Notes under the pieces: generated by a model
What the model was told of the DNA's origin: nothing
What the model saw: only the letters and a program-made list of their open reading frames with translations
The model's database searches: none
Translations under genes and position numbers: made by a program
Part shown: piece after piece, positions 29,864 to 39,200 of the stretch
How positions within the stretch are numbered: position 1 is the first letter of the stretch
Layout: every line of letters starts with the position of its first letter
From: Streptomyces sp. B21-083
GTDB lineage: Bacteria > Actinomycetota > Actinomycetes > Streptomycetales > Streptomycetaceae
Direction: 5' to 3'
NCBI RefSeq assembly: GCF_036898825.1
Contig: NZ_JARUND010000001.1
Coordinates: 5,332,001 to 5,396,000, forward strand
Length of the DNA stretch: 64,000 bases

Positions 29864-29998
29864 ATGACCTCACCTCCCGCCTCCCGCACCCCGCACCCCC
29901 ACCGTGGCCGCCCGTGCCACGGAGCTCTCCAAGGTCTACGTGCCGGGTGACACCCAGGTGGTCGCCCTCGACCAGGTCAGTGTCGCGGTCAGCGCGAT
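29864..29998 (+). pseudogene. N-terminal scrap of a MacB-type ABC transporter ATPase
   Basis: ATG 29864 opens MTSPPASRTPHPH; one frame over the text reads TVAARATELSKVYVPGDTQV followed by VALDQVSV, the usual first strands of MacB/LolD-like ATPases before the Walker A. Similarity then ends abruptly with no Walker motifs. A frameshift and truncation remnant. Confidence 0.4.
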
Positions 29999-30231
29999 CG
30001 ACAGACGGACGAGATCGTCAGCGGCGAGAGCGCTCAGCAAAAAGGCCCCGGCCGATGACCTGGGCCGTCCTTCTTGACGACCTGACCACGCAGCGACCTG
30101 ACCACGCAGTCATACCCCTTGTTGAGGCAGTGTGCGGTTCATCCTCGTGATCGTCAACCATCGACGTCATTCCACGTAATGGGCGTGACATGAGTCTTGA
30201 CTTCGGCATGGTGGCCGCCACAGACTCCGCC

Positions 30232-30295
30232 TGACCGCGCGGTCATACGGCTTCATATGACCGCGCGGTCATGCGAACCCGTATGACCGCGCGTA
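30232..30295. promoter_or_regulatory. Array of three ATGACCGCGCGGTCAT palindromes spaced 26 bp
   Basis: TGACCGCGCGGTCA at 30232-30245 and ATGACCGCGCGGTCAT at 30257-30272 are perfect palindromes whose centres are 26 bp apart. A third left-biased copy, ATGACCGCGCG, starts at 30283, again 26 bp on. They end about 45 bp before the GH93-like start. The spacing puts sites roughly two and a half helical turns apart, a candidate array for a dimeric repressor. Confidence 0.6.
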
Positions 30296-30338
30296 GACGG
30301 CCGAGCGCCGGACCCGCCGCCCCGAAAAAGGAGAGGCC

Positions 30339-32468
30339 ATGCACAGAGGTAGGTCGACGAAGGTGCTGGGAACCTTCGCTGCAGCGACTGCGATGCTGGT
30401 GATACCCATGGCCAGTGCGCAGGCGTACAACCCGACGGGCGGGGTCATGTACCAGCTCGGGAACGAATCGTGTCTCAAGGGCCGGGGTAACTGCGCGATC
30501 TATGTGAAGTCGGCGCAGCTGTCGAGCGGACGCCTGGTCGCGTCGTTCGAGAAGGCCACGGTCGTGCCGGAGACGGGAAGCGCCGACGGGGAGACACTGC
30601 CGATCTACAAGAGCGACGACCACGGAACGTCGTGGCAGTCGCTCTCGGAGGTGAAGGCCCCGGCGTATCTCTCCAGCGATCCGCGCTACGCGAAGTACAC
30701 GAGCAACTGGGGCGCCCCGTACCTCTACACGCTTCCGGAGAAGGTCGGCAAGCTGAAGAAGGGCACGCTGCTCCTCGCGAGCGTCGTGACGGGTGACGAC
30801 CACTACTACCTTGAGCACAAGGCGGCCGACCCGAACTGGACGCCGTCCAACGACGGTGACCGCAGCGACGTAGCGATGGCCCTGTACTCCAGCACCGACG
30901 ACGGCGTGACGTGGGACGTCCTCAACATCATTGCGACGGGGGGCTGGCAGGGCGGCAGCGCGGGTGCGGTCGGCAAGAACGTCGCCGCCGCGAACACGTA
31001 CAAGCAGGTGGACCCCTTGTGGGAGCCGTACCTGATGGTCCACAAGGGCCAACTCGTCTGTTACTACTCGGATGAGAACGACTACGTCGGCTTCGACCCG
31101 GTGACAGGCGTCCCGAAACTGGACCCCGCGAACGACACCGCCCCGGATTCGCACGGGCAGATCCTCGTCCACAAGACCTGGGACGGCCGCAAGGCGCAGT
31201 GGAGCGCTCCGGTCGTCGACCTCGCGGGCCTGACCCAGGACATGGGCGGCGGCAAGACGGAGATCGGTGGCGGGCGGCCGGGCATGACGAACGTCGTCCC
31301 CACCACGGACGGCAAGTGGCTCCTCACCTTCGAGTACTGGGGCGGCGGAACCAACACCAGGTACGTGCTCGCCGACGACCCGCTGAAGTTCTACCGCGGC
31401 TCCCCCACGGGTACGGGCGTCACCTCGCTGCCGGTCGACGCCGGTTCCCGTCCTCTCGCGGTCGGTGGCAGCCCGGTCGTCATCGCGCTTCCCGACGGGC
31501 GACTGGCCTACAACGCGTCCAACAGCGGCAACGTCTGGATCAACGAGAGCGGACGCGGCGACGGCGTGTGGAAGGAGTACCAGACGACGTCGCGGGCCGG
31601 CTACACCCGCAACCTGCAGTACGTCGAGGGCACCGGCCGCATCTCGATCCTCAACCACGAGGGCACCTCGACGCTCCGCTTCGCCGAGGTCGACTTCGGC
31701 CGTTCCGAGGGTGCCTACTACCAGCTCGTGAACCGTAGGACCGGCCAGGTGATCGGTACCGGGAACAAGACCAACGACGCGAACATTGGCAACGGGGACG
31801 TTCCCGACGTCCGTCTGGAGGACGCCGGTTCGGCGGCGAACAAGGACACGCAGTACTGGCACCTGACCACCAAGGCCGATGGCGCACTGACGTTGCTGAA
31901 CAAGGCGGGCGGCCGTGCCGCCGGCATCTGGACGGCGAATCCGACGGTCGGCCAGCGGATCGGCCAGTGGGCCGACGACACGCCGGCGGGTCTGTGGAAC
32001 CTCGTCAAGACCGCTGACGGGTACTACAGGTTCCAGTCGGCCAAGAACACCAACGTGTACCTGACCGGTGCGTCCGCCGGAGCGCCGCTCACCCTGCAGA
32101 ACACGGTCGCGGACGGCTCGCAGGAGTGGCAGCTCGTTCAGCAGGCTCCGGTCTCCGCCAACCTGACGAAGGACACGCGGTCCAAGCACCTGATCGTGGG
32201 AAGCGTCGGCAAGAAGGCCACCGCGTCGCTGAACGCCGCCGCGTCGGATCCTGCGGGCAACGCCCTGCACGCGAACAAGACGGGCCATGCCTACGTGTTC
32301 GCGGCCGACGGGAAGGTCACGGACCTCGGTCCGGTCCCCTTCGACGAAAACCAGAAGGGCAGCGTGGCGCTTCCCAAGACCCTCGCGGCCGGGGAGGCGA
32401 AGATCGCCGTGGTCTTCGACGACACGCCGTTGACGTGGGACACCGCCAAGATCCGGGCCGAACGCTGA
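30339..32468 (+). CDS. Secreted sialidase-fold glycoside hydrolase (possibly GH93) with ricin-like domain
   Basis: 709 residues. A signal peptide (ending ASAQAY) is followed by a six-blade-propeller type domain (about 35-460) with Asp-box-like turns (SDDHGTSWQSL, STDDGVTWDVL) and motifs such as EPYLMVHKGQLVCYYSDEND, GGRPGMTNVVPTTDGKW and LTFEYWGGG. It lacks the sialidase Arg triad that I could place, and its layout resembles exo-arabinanases of GH93. Residues about 465-600 form a ricin-type lectin (YYQLVNRRTGQVIG, LWNLVKTADGYYRFQS, QEWQLVQ), and the end is an extra sandwich. It would act outside the cell on arabinan-like polymers. A palindrome array lies just upstream. Confidence 0.65.
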   Translation: MHRGRSTKVLGTFAAATAMLVIPMASAQAYNPTGGVMYQLGNESCLKGRGNCAIYVKSAQLSSGRLVASFEKATVVPETGSADGETLPIYKSDDHGTSWQSLSEVKAPAYLSSDPRYAKYTSNWGAPYLYTLPEKVGKLKKGTLLLASVVTGDDHYYLEHKAADPNWTPSNDGDRSDVAMALYSSTDDGVTWDVLNIIATGGWQGGSAGAVGKNVAAANTYKQVDPLWEPYLMVHKGQLVCYYSDENDYVGFDPVTGVPKLDPANDTAPDSHGQILVHKTWDGRKAQWSAPVVDLAGLTQDMGGGKTEIGGGRPGMTNVVPTTDGKWLLTFEYWGGGTNTRYVLADDPLKFYRGSPTGTGVTSLPVDAGSRPLAVGGSPVVIALPDGRLAYNASNSGNVWINESGRGDGVWKEYQTTSRAGYTRNLQYVEGTGRISILNHEGTSTLRFAEVDFGRSEGAYYQLVNRRTGQVIGTGNKTNDANIGNGDVPDVRLEDAGSAANKDTQYWHLTTKADGALTLLNKAGGRAAGIWTANPTVGQRIGQWADDTPAGLWNLVKTADGYYRFQSAKNTNVYLTGASAGAPLTLQNTVADGSQEWQLVQQAPVSANLTKDTRSKHLIVGSVGKKATASLNAAASDPAGNALHANKTGHAYVFAADGKVTDLGPVPFDENQKGSVALPKTLAAGEAKIAVVFDDTPLTWDTAKIRAER

Positions 32469-32846
32469 TCCGAGGTCTGCCGGTACGGTGCAGGGCTGAG
32501 GCGCCGGCTTGCCGGACCTCGGCCCTGGGCCTTGTCCGTCTCACTCGGCGGAGGGAACGAGGGAACGGCAGGCTGAGGGCTCGCACCTACCGCTCAGCTA
32601 GGTGAAGCACAGGTCAGCGCCGCTACGGCGTGAGCGAGTTGCCGCGTCAAGGCGCTCGTGCCCTCGTGCCCTCTGCGTGCCCGATGTTCGGGTGCGGGAC
32701 GCCCGTGAGGCGCAGCAACGGCTCACCGATTGCTGCCCGCCCTTACGGGTCGCGACCGCATACCTCGGGATCCGACACCCGGACGTGCGCTATGTTGGTG
32801 ATGTGTTCTTCTATGTACATCACCAACATTATGTGGGAGGTGACAC
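32469..32846. other. Intergenic region with weak terminator and vapBC operator
   Basis: No gene seen. An interrupted inverted repeat right after the GH93-like stop (CCGAGGTC at 32470-32477, GACCTCGG at 32515-32522) could terminate that gene. The right end carries the operator of the second vapBC. Confidence 0.45.
32792..32829. promoter_or_regulatory. Perfect 13-bp inverted repeat, operator of second vapBC
   Basis: ATGTTGGTGATGT at 32792-32804 is exactly mirrored by ACATCACCAACAT at 32817-32829 with a 12-nt spacer. It ends 17 nt before the antitoxin start and must overlap its ribosome site region or promoter, as expected for autorepression. Confidence 0.7.
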
Positions 32847-33068
32847 ATGTCTGTGACCCAGATCGACATCGATGACGACGCGCTGGCACGCACCATGGCT
32901 CTGTCCAAGGTCAGGACCAAGAAGGAGGCGGTCAACCTCGCTCTGCACTTCTACGCCGAGCAGCAGGAGCGTGCGGCACGCATCCGCCGTCATTTTGAGC
33001 GTGCGCATGAGTGGGGTGCCGTCGAGGATGCAGAGCGCTTGCACCAAGCGGAGAAGCGCAGCCGGTGA
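32847..33068 (+). CDS. vapB: VapB-type antitoxin
   Basis: 73 residues beginning MSVTQIDIDDDALARTMALS. VTQIDIDDDALARTM and VRTKKEAVNLALHFY are the ribbon and helices of a VapB/type II TA N-terminus, followed by a charged tail. GGGAGG lies before the ATG. The toxin start overlaps its stop as GTGA. Confidence 0.85.
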   Translation: MSVTQIDIDDDALARTMALSKVRTKKEAVNLALHFYAEQQERAARIRRHFERAHEWGAVEDAERLHQAEKRSR

Positions 33069-33475
33069 TCTACTTGCTCGACACGTCCGGCCTGGTCCGG
33101 CTGCTCCGCGATCCAAAGCTGCAATCGGCCTGGTACGACGCGATCGACGCCGGAGCCATCACATCCTGCTACGTGCAACGCACCGAGTTTCTCCACAGCG
33201 CCAGGAACGGACGCGAGTACGACGAGATCACGGAGATGTTCGCTGATCTCTACCCGGACGTGTCGGTGCCGAAGAACGCGGGGCGCTGGATCAGTGCGGT
33301 GCAACACCGTATGGCCCGGGCCGGCGAACACCGCAGCGCCTCGGCGGTGGACCTCGTCATCGCCGCCACCGCGGCCCACCACGGTCTCGCTGTCCTCCAC
33401 GACGATGCCGACTACCGCGCCATTGCCCGGCACGCATCCGACCTGACCGAGCACAACGTCCACGACATCGTCTGA
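33065..33475 (+). CDS. vapC: VapC-family PIN-domain ribonuclease toxin
   Basis: 136 residues from GTG 33065, inside the antitoxin stop. PIN acids: Asp in IYLLDTSGLVRLL, Glu in VQRTEFLHSA, Asp in SAVDLVIAATAAHHG and Asp in LHDDADYRAIA. It would cleave structured RNA when free of its antitoxin. This is the second of three such modules in the window and lies at the left edge of the cyclase/NTPase island. Confidence 0.87.
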   Translation: MIYLLDTSGLVRLLRDPKLQSAWYDAIDAGAITSCYVQRTEFLHSARNGREYDEITEMFADLYPDVSVPKNAGRWISAVQHRMARAGEHRSASAVDLVIAATAAHHGLAVLHDDADYRAIARHASDLTEHNVHDIV

Positions 33476-33768
33476 GGCGCTCTGGCCTTCCCGACATGGT
33501 AGTGACGGGGAAGTCTTCCGAACAGCTGGCCCCTCCCCGCGTCATGTGATCCGATCCTTCGGGTCGTCCGATCCAGGGGAGGGCGCCGACCAGGTCCGCG
33601 TCCCGCACACCACGCACTGCTGCTGTCCGCTCGGAACGGAACCCGCCCGCACTCTCCTCGTCATCGCCTTGGCAATTCACCACAGTCCTGTGCCATGGGG
33701 CTGCTCCGACGGGCACGATGACGTTCAGCTGACCACGCCCGAAAGCATTTAGAGACAGGGGGATCCCC

Positions 33769-34521
33769 GTGGTTGTGCCCATCGGGTCCGACGCGTGGCC
33801 CGCGCGCAGTCTGCTGGGGGTGCTGTCGCCCCCGGCGCGGCGGGACCTACTCGGCCTGGGCACCGAGGTCCGGTTCGACGTGGGTGCGGTGTTGCTGAGA
33901 GAGGGCGACAACGACCAGCACGTATTTCTGGTGGTGTCCGGTTTCGCCAAGGTCATGGCGACCGTGGAGAACGGTGAGACCTCACTCCTCGCGGTCAGGG
34001 CCGCCGGCGATACGGTAGGCGAGATGGCGGCCATGAGCGGGGCCCCGCGCTCGGCGACGGTCACCGCTTGCGGACCGCTGACCGCCCGTGTGTGGCAGAG
34101 CGGTGAACTGCGGAGGCTGCTGGAGCGCCGCCCCGTGATCTCCATGGCCTTGACCGGCATGGTGGCCGACCGGCTGCGCTGGGCGAACCGGCGGCGGCTG
34201 GACTTCCGCGGGTATCCGGCAAAGGTGCGGCTGGCCCGGCTGTTGGTGGAACTCGCCGAGTTCTACGGTTCGTCGCGGGCCGGTGGTGTGGTGATCGGCT
34301 GTCGGCTGACGCAGCCGGAGCTGGCCACGATGGTCGGCGCCGCTGAGACGACGATCCAGAAGGTACTGCGTGACCTGCGCGGCGAGGGCCTGTTGGAGAC
34401 CGGCTACCGGTCCACCACCATCCGGGACCTGCCCAAGCTCGAACGACTCGCGGACCTTCGGACCACTCGCGCACCTGGCCCGCGCCCGCCCGCTGCAGAC
34501 CCGACGACGTCAGACCAGTAG
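33769..34521 (+). CDS. Crp/Fnr-family transcriptional regulator
   Basis: 250 residues. The cyclic-nucleotide-binding fold covers about 15-130 (FDVGAVLLREGDNDQHVFLV, AGDTVGEMAAMSGAPRSATV), including a GEMA/APRSATV phosphate-cassette-like segment close to the canonical GE-L...RSAT motif of cAMP receptors. A C-terminal winged helix follows (CRLTQPELATMVGAAETTIQ, KVLRDLRGEGLLETG). It converges with and overlaps the last 12 nt of the PycTM-like gene. Lying beside a nucleotidyl-cyclase-like gene, it is a candidate sensor for the same nucleotide, though nothing proves it. Confidence 0.87.
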   Translation: MVVPIGSDAWPARSLLGVLSPPARRDLLGLGTEVRFDVGAVLLREGDNDQHVFLVVSGFAKVMATVENGETSLLAVRAAGDTVGEMAAMSGAPRSATVTACGPLTARVWQSGELRRLLERRPVISMALTGMVADRLRWANRRRLDFRGYPAKVRLARLLVELAEFYGSSRAGGVVIGCRLTQPELATMVGAAETTIQKVLRDLRGEGLLETGYRSTTIRDLPKLERLADLRTTRAPGPRPPAADPTTSDQ

Positions 34522-35034
34522 CGGCAGCAGAGTCACACTCAGCCCCGCGCTCACCCCCATGACGGCCGTGCACGCCATCGCTCCCGCCAGCCAGCGGTAC
34601 TTGTGTACCGCGATAAGGGCGAGGAGCCGTACGGTGCGCGACAACTCCCGGCGATGCGCCTCCTCCTCCTCCGGCTGCACGCCGTCGACGGGCGGCAGGA
34701 TGTCGGGCCCCGACGCCAGGTAAACGAAGCTGTACCGGTTGACGGCCCGGCCTCTCAGTACTCGGGGCCGCAGCGAGGCCGCCACGCTCACGACGCCGCC
34801 GATCAGGCCGCACACGAACAGCGCCAGCAGTGCCCCCGCGAACACCCCGGCCGCGCCGCCCCGATCCCAGACGAGCACCGCCCGCGGACTCCACGCTCCC
34901 GCCGTACCCCCGAGCGCCACCTGCGCCGCCGCCAGGATTCCGGCCTTCGTGTCCGCGTGCTGATGGGTTGTGTGCAGTGCGGTGAACATGTAATGCGCAG
35001 GGTGGCTCCCGGCGGTTTGCCCGGTCGGTGTCAT
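34510..35034 (-). CDS. Small membrane protein resembling the Pycsar effector (PycTM)
   Basis: ATG 35034 is chosen for its strong GGAGGAG site; 174 residues. The N-terminal helix YMFTALHTTHQHADTKAGIL, with its ADTKAG motif, then a hydrophobic segment, a long membrane helix (about 75-100, GVFAGALLALFVCGLIGGVV), the RPRV...NRYSFVYLAS segment and a final membrane helix (about 148-172) match the layout of Pycsar transmembrane effectors. Those are activated by cCMP or cUMP and damage the membrane during phage infection. Normally the effector sits next to a pyrimidine cyclase; here a class III cyclase-like gene begins 341 nt away on the other strand. Family call good, system role inferred. Confidence 0.62.
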   Translation of the reverse strand: MTPTGQTAGSHPAHYMFTALHTTHQHADTKAGILAAAQVALGGTAGAWSPRAVLVWDRGGAAGVFAGALLALFVCGLIGGVVSVAASLRPRVLRGRAVNRYSFVYLASGPDILPPVDGVQPEEEEAHRRELSRTVRLLALIAVHKYRWLAGAMACTAVMGVSAGLSVTLLPLLV

Positions 35035-35374
35035 GAAGGACTCCTCCGATCGACGGTGATGTCTGCGGTGCACTGGGTGTGCTCAGCCCAGTAAGGGCGA
35101 CCGCCTTCGACCGGACCAGCCACTTCTACGGGTTCTGCACACCCGCATCGTCTCCGGTCGCACGAGCGGTCATGCATCCCCCCATCCCGTGAAACCACGT
35201 CGAACCACGTAGAAGTACGGGGTCCTCACCGGCATCCCGGATGTACGACTGCATGACCGGCGCCCGCAAGGGGGGAGCGGGCGCCGGTCTGTTGTGGAGC
35301 AACACCGTTGATTTGTTGGTGGGTTGAGTGAAGCGACGGAACTTCTCCCCGAAGTGCGTGTACCGAGAGGTGTC
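35035..35374. other. Divergent intergenic region between PycTM-like and cyclase-like genes
   Basis: No gene seen. It contains a short direct repeat (GAAACCACGTC / GAACCACGTAG around 35190) and a strong 13-bp hairpin at 35255-35289. Both flanking genes must be transcribed from here, so it is the natural control point of the island. Confidence 0.5.
35255..35289 (+). terminator. Strong hairpin upstream of the cyclase operon
   Basis: A perfect 13-bp stem (GACCGGCGCCCGC / GCGGGCGCCGGTC) with a 9-nt loop, followed by TGTTGT. Because it lies between two divergent starts there is no upstream gene for it to terminate, so it may act as an attenuator in the leader of the operon or as an insulator. Confidence 0.5.
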
Positions 35375-36208
35375 ATGGAAACAAACGGTAAGGACGGGCC
35401 GGGCGGTGCGGGCGCCTTCGCGCGCAGACTGCTGCTGTCCGTCGACGCGAAGGGATACGGCGGCGCTGACACGGTCAGGCAGCACCAGTTCCAGAAAGCG
35501 ATCGTGCAGTTGCTGGAACTGGCGGCCGACGCCGCCCGGTTGGACCGCGAGGAATGGCTGACACAGGAGGGCGGGGACTCGCTGTTCGCGGTCCTGCCCG
35601 AGGGGGCCTCCGAGCCCGCCCTGGTCGACGCCTTCATGCGAAGTCTGGAGGCCAGTCTGCGGGCCTTCAACATCGGGCGGGAGCCGGAGGCGTGGCTGAG
35701 GCTCAGGGCAGCCGTCCACTTCGGCGAGACCTCGCCGGCCGCAAACGGCTTCGCCGGCAGCGCCCCGGTCGAGATCGGCCGCATCCGTGACTGCGCGGCC
35801 CTGCGCGCTGCCCTGGACCAGTTGTCGGAGGCCCCGCTGGCGGTCGGACTGTCGGCGACCGTCTTCCGTGACGTCGTACAGGGGAAGGCGTACACCACCA
35901 TCCGGGAAAACGAGTTCCGGGAGGTGCCGGTCAAGGAGAAGGAGTACCGGGGGGCGGCCTGGATCTGGGTTCCGGGCGCGGACGTACGCGAGTTGGACCT
36001 GCGCGATGCCGTACGGGAGGACGAGCGGCGGGCCGCGAACGTGGTGCGGGGCATCGTGGACGTGGACGAGATCGAGGACGCGTACGCGGCCGGAATACGT
36101 ACGTCCCGGTCCGCGGGCACTTTCGAGGGCGCCACCAAGGCCCGTCGGGTGGGGCCCGGCGCCGTCGTGATCGGGGTGGAGCAGACAGCCGCCGGAGACG
36201 ACGAGTGA
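35375..36208 (+). CDS. Class III nucleotidyl-cyclase-like protein
   Basis: ATG 35375 is preferred (GAGAGG five nt upstream); TTG 35324 would add 17 residues. 277 residues, no membrane segment. The cyclase-homology domain spans about 15-200. RLLLSVDAKGYGGAD gives the first metal Asp (Asp24) and TQEGGDSLFAVLPEG the second (Asp68). VHFGE and SAPVEIGRIRDCAAL align with the later catalytic region: the transition-state Arg seems kept (Arg136), while the usual Asn four residues before appears to be Val. It could make a cyclic nucleotide, possibly cCMP/cUMP as in Pycsar, or be a degenerate sensor. The next gene starts inside its stop (GTGA), so it is tightly coupled to the STAND NTPase. Confidence 0.65.
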   Translation: METNGKDGPGGAGAFARRLLLSVDAKGYGGADTVRQHQFQKAIVQLLELAADAARLDREEWLTQEGGDSLFAVLPEGASEPALVDAFMRSLEASLRAFNIGREPEAWLRLRAAVHFGETSPAANGFAGSAPVEIGRIRDCAALRAALDQLSEAPLAVGLSATVFRDVVQGKAYTTIRENEFREVPVKEKEYRGAAWIWVPGADVRELDLRDAVREDERRAANVVRGIVDVDEIEDAYAAGIRTSRSAGTFEGATKARRVGPGAVVIGVEQTAAGDDE

Positions 36209-39200
36209 ACGCGGGCCGACCGCGGCGGGACCGGGCCTTCGACGACGTGGTCCAGGCATGCACCGGGGACGACTTCGTCGAGCGTGAGTGGCTGTACGAC
36301 GAGATCGAGCGGGCCCTGGAGGCGGAGGAGCACCAGTACGTCCTGGTGACGGGCGAGCCGGGGGCGGGCAAGACCAGCCTGCTCGCCGGTATCGCGCGGG
36401 CCCACCCCGACCGGCTGCGCTACTTTTTCCGACGGGACAGCCGGACCGCGGTCACCGGCGGCGACACCGAGTCGTTCCTGCTGAGCATCGGACACCAGTT
36501 GGCCCGATCGCGCCCGGAGCTCTTCGAATCGGAGCGCCTCTCGATCGCGGTGCAGCAGCACATCGACTCCGTAGCGGCCACCGGCCGGGTGGTCGGCATC
36601 AAGATCGACGACCTGAAGGTCTCCCCCTTCCACCGCACCGCCACCCTGGAGGCCGAGCAGCGGGTCGGCGACCTGGCGGGCGAGCTCACCGGCGTCGAGA
36701 TCGGCACGGCGCATCTGGAGCCCCGCCTTCTCGACCCCGACAACCTGGCGCACCTGGCGCTGATCGGGCCCGCGCAGGTGCTGGCCGAGCAGGATCCCGA
36801 GGTCAGGATCGTCATCCTGCTCGACGCCCTGGACGAGATCGCCGACGGCCACACCACGGAGCCGCGCAAAGGGCTCCTGCACTGGCTGGCCCGTTCCCCC
36901 GAACTCCCCGCCAACGTCAAGGTGATCGTCACCTCCCGCCCGCACACCGGGATGCGGCTCTTCCGCTCGGCCCGCCAGGAGCGGCTCACCGAGGTGGTCA
37001 TCGACGCCGGCTCGCCCCAGGTCGTGGGCGACCTCCACACTTACGCGAACCTCGTTCTGGAACGGCCGGCGATCCTCGACGCCGAGCGGGCCAGAGGCAA
37101 CCTCCCGGGCAGCACCAAGCGGCACGCCGTCCACAAGGCCGCCGGGAACTTCCTCTACCTGGCCACCTACACCCGGGCCTTGATCGACGCGGCCGAGGAA
37201 CAGAACGACGAGATGGTGGACAGGCTGCTCGTCTTCGACGGGGTACCCGGCCGGTTGCCCGGTCTGTACGGTTTCTTCGTGGAACTCGTCCGCGAGGAAC
37301 TCACCCCATGGCCGAGGCCCGCCACCGCGGATCCGGCCGGCGGTTGGGAGGGCGTGGGCCTGCCCATCATTGGCGTACTGACCGTGGCACGGGAGGCGCT
37401 GACGGAGGAACAGCTGGCCGCGTTGTCCGGCGCACCTTTGGGCCGCGGACCCGCACGCAAGGCCCTTGCGAGCCTGCGCTGGCTCCTGGACCGAGGCGGC
37501 GACCGGATCGCCTTCTTCCACACCTCGATCAACGAGTTCCTCGCCGGGGACGAAGCCCGCACTGAACACCCTGAATGCTGGGTCGACGAGACCAGATGGC
37601 ACGAACGGTTCGCACTCCACTACCGCGGCGCCGCGCCCAACTGGGCGGACGTGGACTGGTCCGAGGTGGACCGCTACGGGCTCACCCACCTCGCCCACCA
37701 TCTGCTGAAGTCCGGCCCGAGCGTCTTTGCCGAGGCCGCCGATCTGGTCTGCGCGGGGTTTCGGCGGGCGGTCAGGAAGCAGTTCGGGGCGGAACGCCGA
37801 TTCCTTGAACTCGTCGACAGCATCGCCCACCACCTGGCCGACACCGCCCCCGTCGACACCGGCCTCCCCGCGCTGACCTACCTCGCCGTGGTACGCCACC
37901 AGGCCGCGCAGTCCAGCGGAGCGCTGCCGCCACGGGTGATCGGGCTGCTGGCCCGGATGGGGCGGGTCGACGAGGCGCTGGAACACGCCAACGGGATCAG
38001 GCCGTCGCTGCAGAAGGTCATGGCGTTCGTCGAGATCCTTCGGTACGCGCCCCCTGGTCTCGGAACGCCTTCGGCCGACGAACTGCGGGACATGGTGGTC
38101 GAGGCGGCGGTGTCGGTGCGGAGCAGCCGGGCGATCGAGGTGGCCGCCCGCCTGCTGGCACCGCATGACCTCGAACGCGCCCTGCGGCTGTGGTGGCACG
38201 GACACCCCGCACCGGCGAACTCGGCGAACCCCCGGAAGCAGCCGGACACCTTGTACCGCGCCGCCGCGTTCGCCGCGGCCGACCAGGACTTGGACGCCGC
38301 TCGCGCACTCATCGGCCGCATCAGCGGCGAGCGCTGGGCGGACTACCTGGATCTGGCCCGACGCGCCGCCGCCGCAATGGCTGTCGAGCTGCTGTGGGAG
38401 GCCGAGTCGGCCCTGGAGGACGTGGACCCGGAAGTCCGTCTGCTGGGCCTCGCGCGACTGGCCTCGGCATGGGCGGCCCACGATCCGGACACCAGCCGAG
38501 TCGTCCTCGCCGAGGTGCGCGCACAGCTCTTCCTGGCCGTGGAGGAGAGGGATTTCGCCCCCAAACTGGCGGCGGCGGCAGAGACGTTGGCGGACGCGGA
38601 CCGGACCACCGCACGCCTTCTGCTCGCGGGCCTGGACACGGTCGTGGTCAACGGCCTCTCAAATCGGGCCCTCCTCGACGGCGCGAGGCTCTGGGCCGGT
38701 TGGGGCGAGCCCGCGCGCGCCCGGACTCTCCTCGACCGGTATCGGACGTGGTCTCCCGGCCCTTGGGTGACGCTCGACACGATGAAGACTCTCGGGCCGT
38801 CGAACCAGTCGGAGGAGGTGCGGCTCGTCGAACGGGTCCACGCGGCCATACCCGGGCCGTCCGTCGACCCGTCGGCGAACACGGTGCGCAGCAGACAGCG
38901 CGACGACGATCTGGTGAGCGTGGTGCGGCGCATGGCCGAGTACAAGCCGACCAGGGCGGCGCAGATGGCCAGGGGCGTCCAGCGGACCCGCTGGAGTGAC
39001 CGCGAGAGTGACGAATGGTCATGGAGCAGTGACGGCAAGGGCGAGAGCGCGGCCCGGGAGGTGTACGGCCACGACCGGTACTCGCTCCTCGCGGATATCG
39101 CCCACCTCCATGTCGCCAGGGGCCAGGCGGGACCGGCCGCCGCGATCCTGGAGGAACTGATGCGGAGCGTGGCGCAACCCGAACCGCTCAGAGGGGGTCG

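Larger units (their letters stand above)
29457..30338. other. Long intergenic region with an ABC-ATPase remnant and a palindrome array
   Basis: No intact gene. It holds a short remnant of an ABC transporter gene at 29864-29998, an A-rich imperfect hairpin near 30040-30070 similar to tRNA-associated terminators elsewhere in the window, and three regularly spaced palindromes at 30232-30295 upstream of the next gene. Confidence 0.6.

Noticed and set aside
30243..32288. A 681-residue minus-strand frame opposite the sialidase-fold gene
   Set aside because: Low-complexity Val/Arg/Asp text, antisense to a signal-peptide-bearing gene.
35170..38481. A 1103-residue minus-strand frame opposite the cyclase and NTPase genes
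   Set aside because: Mirror of strong coding sequence with Walker motifs on the plus strand; no protein features of its own.
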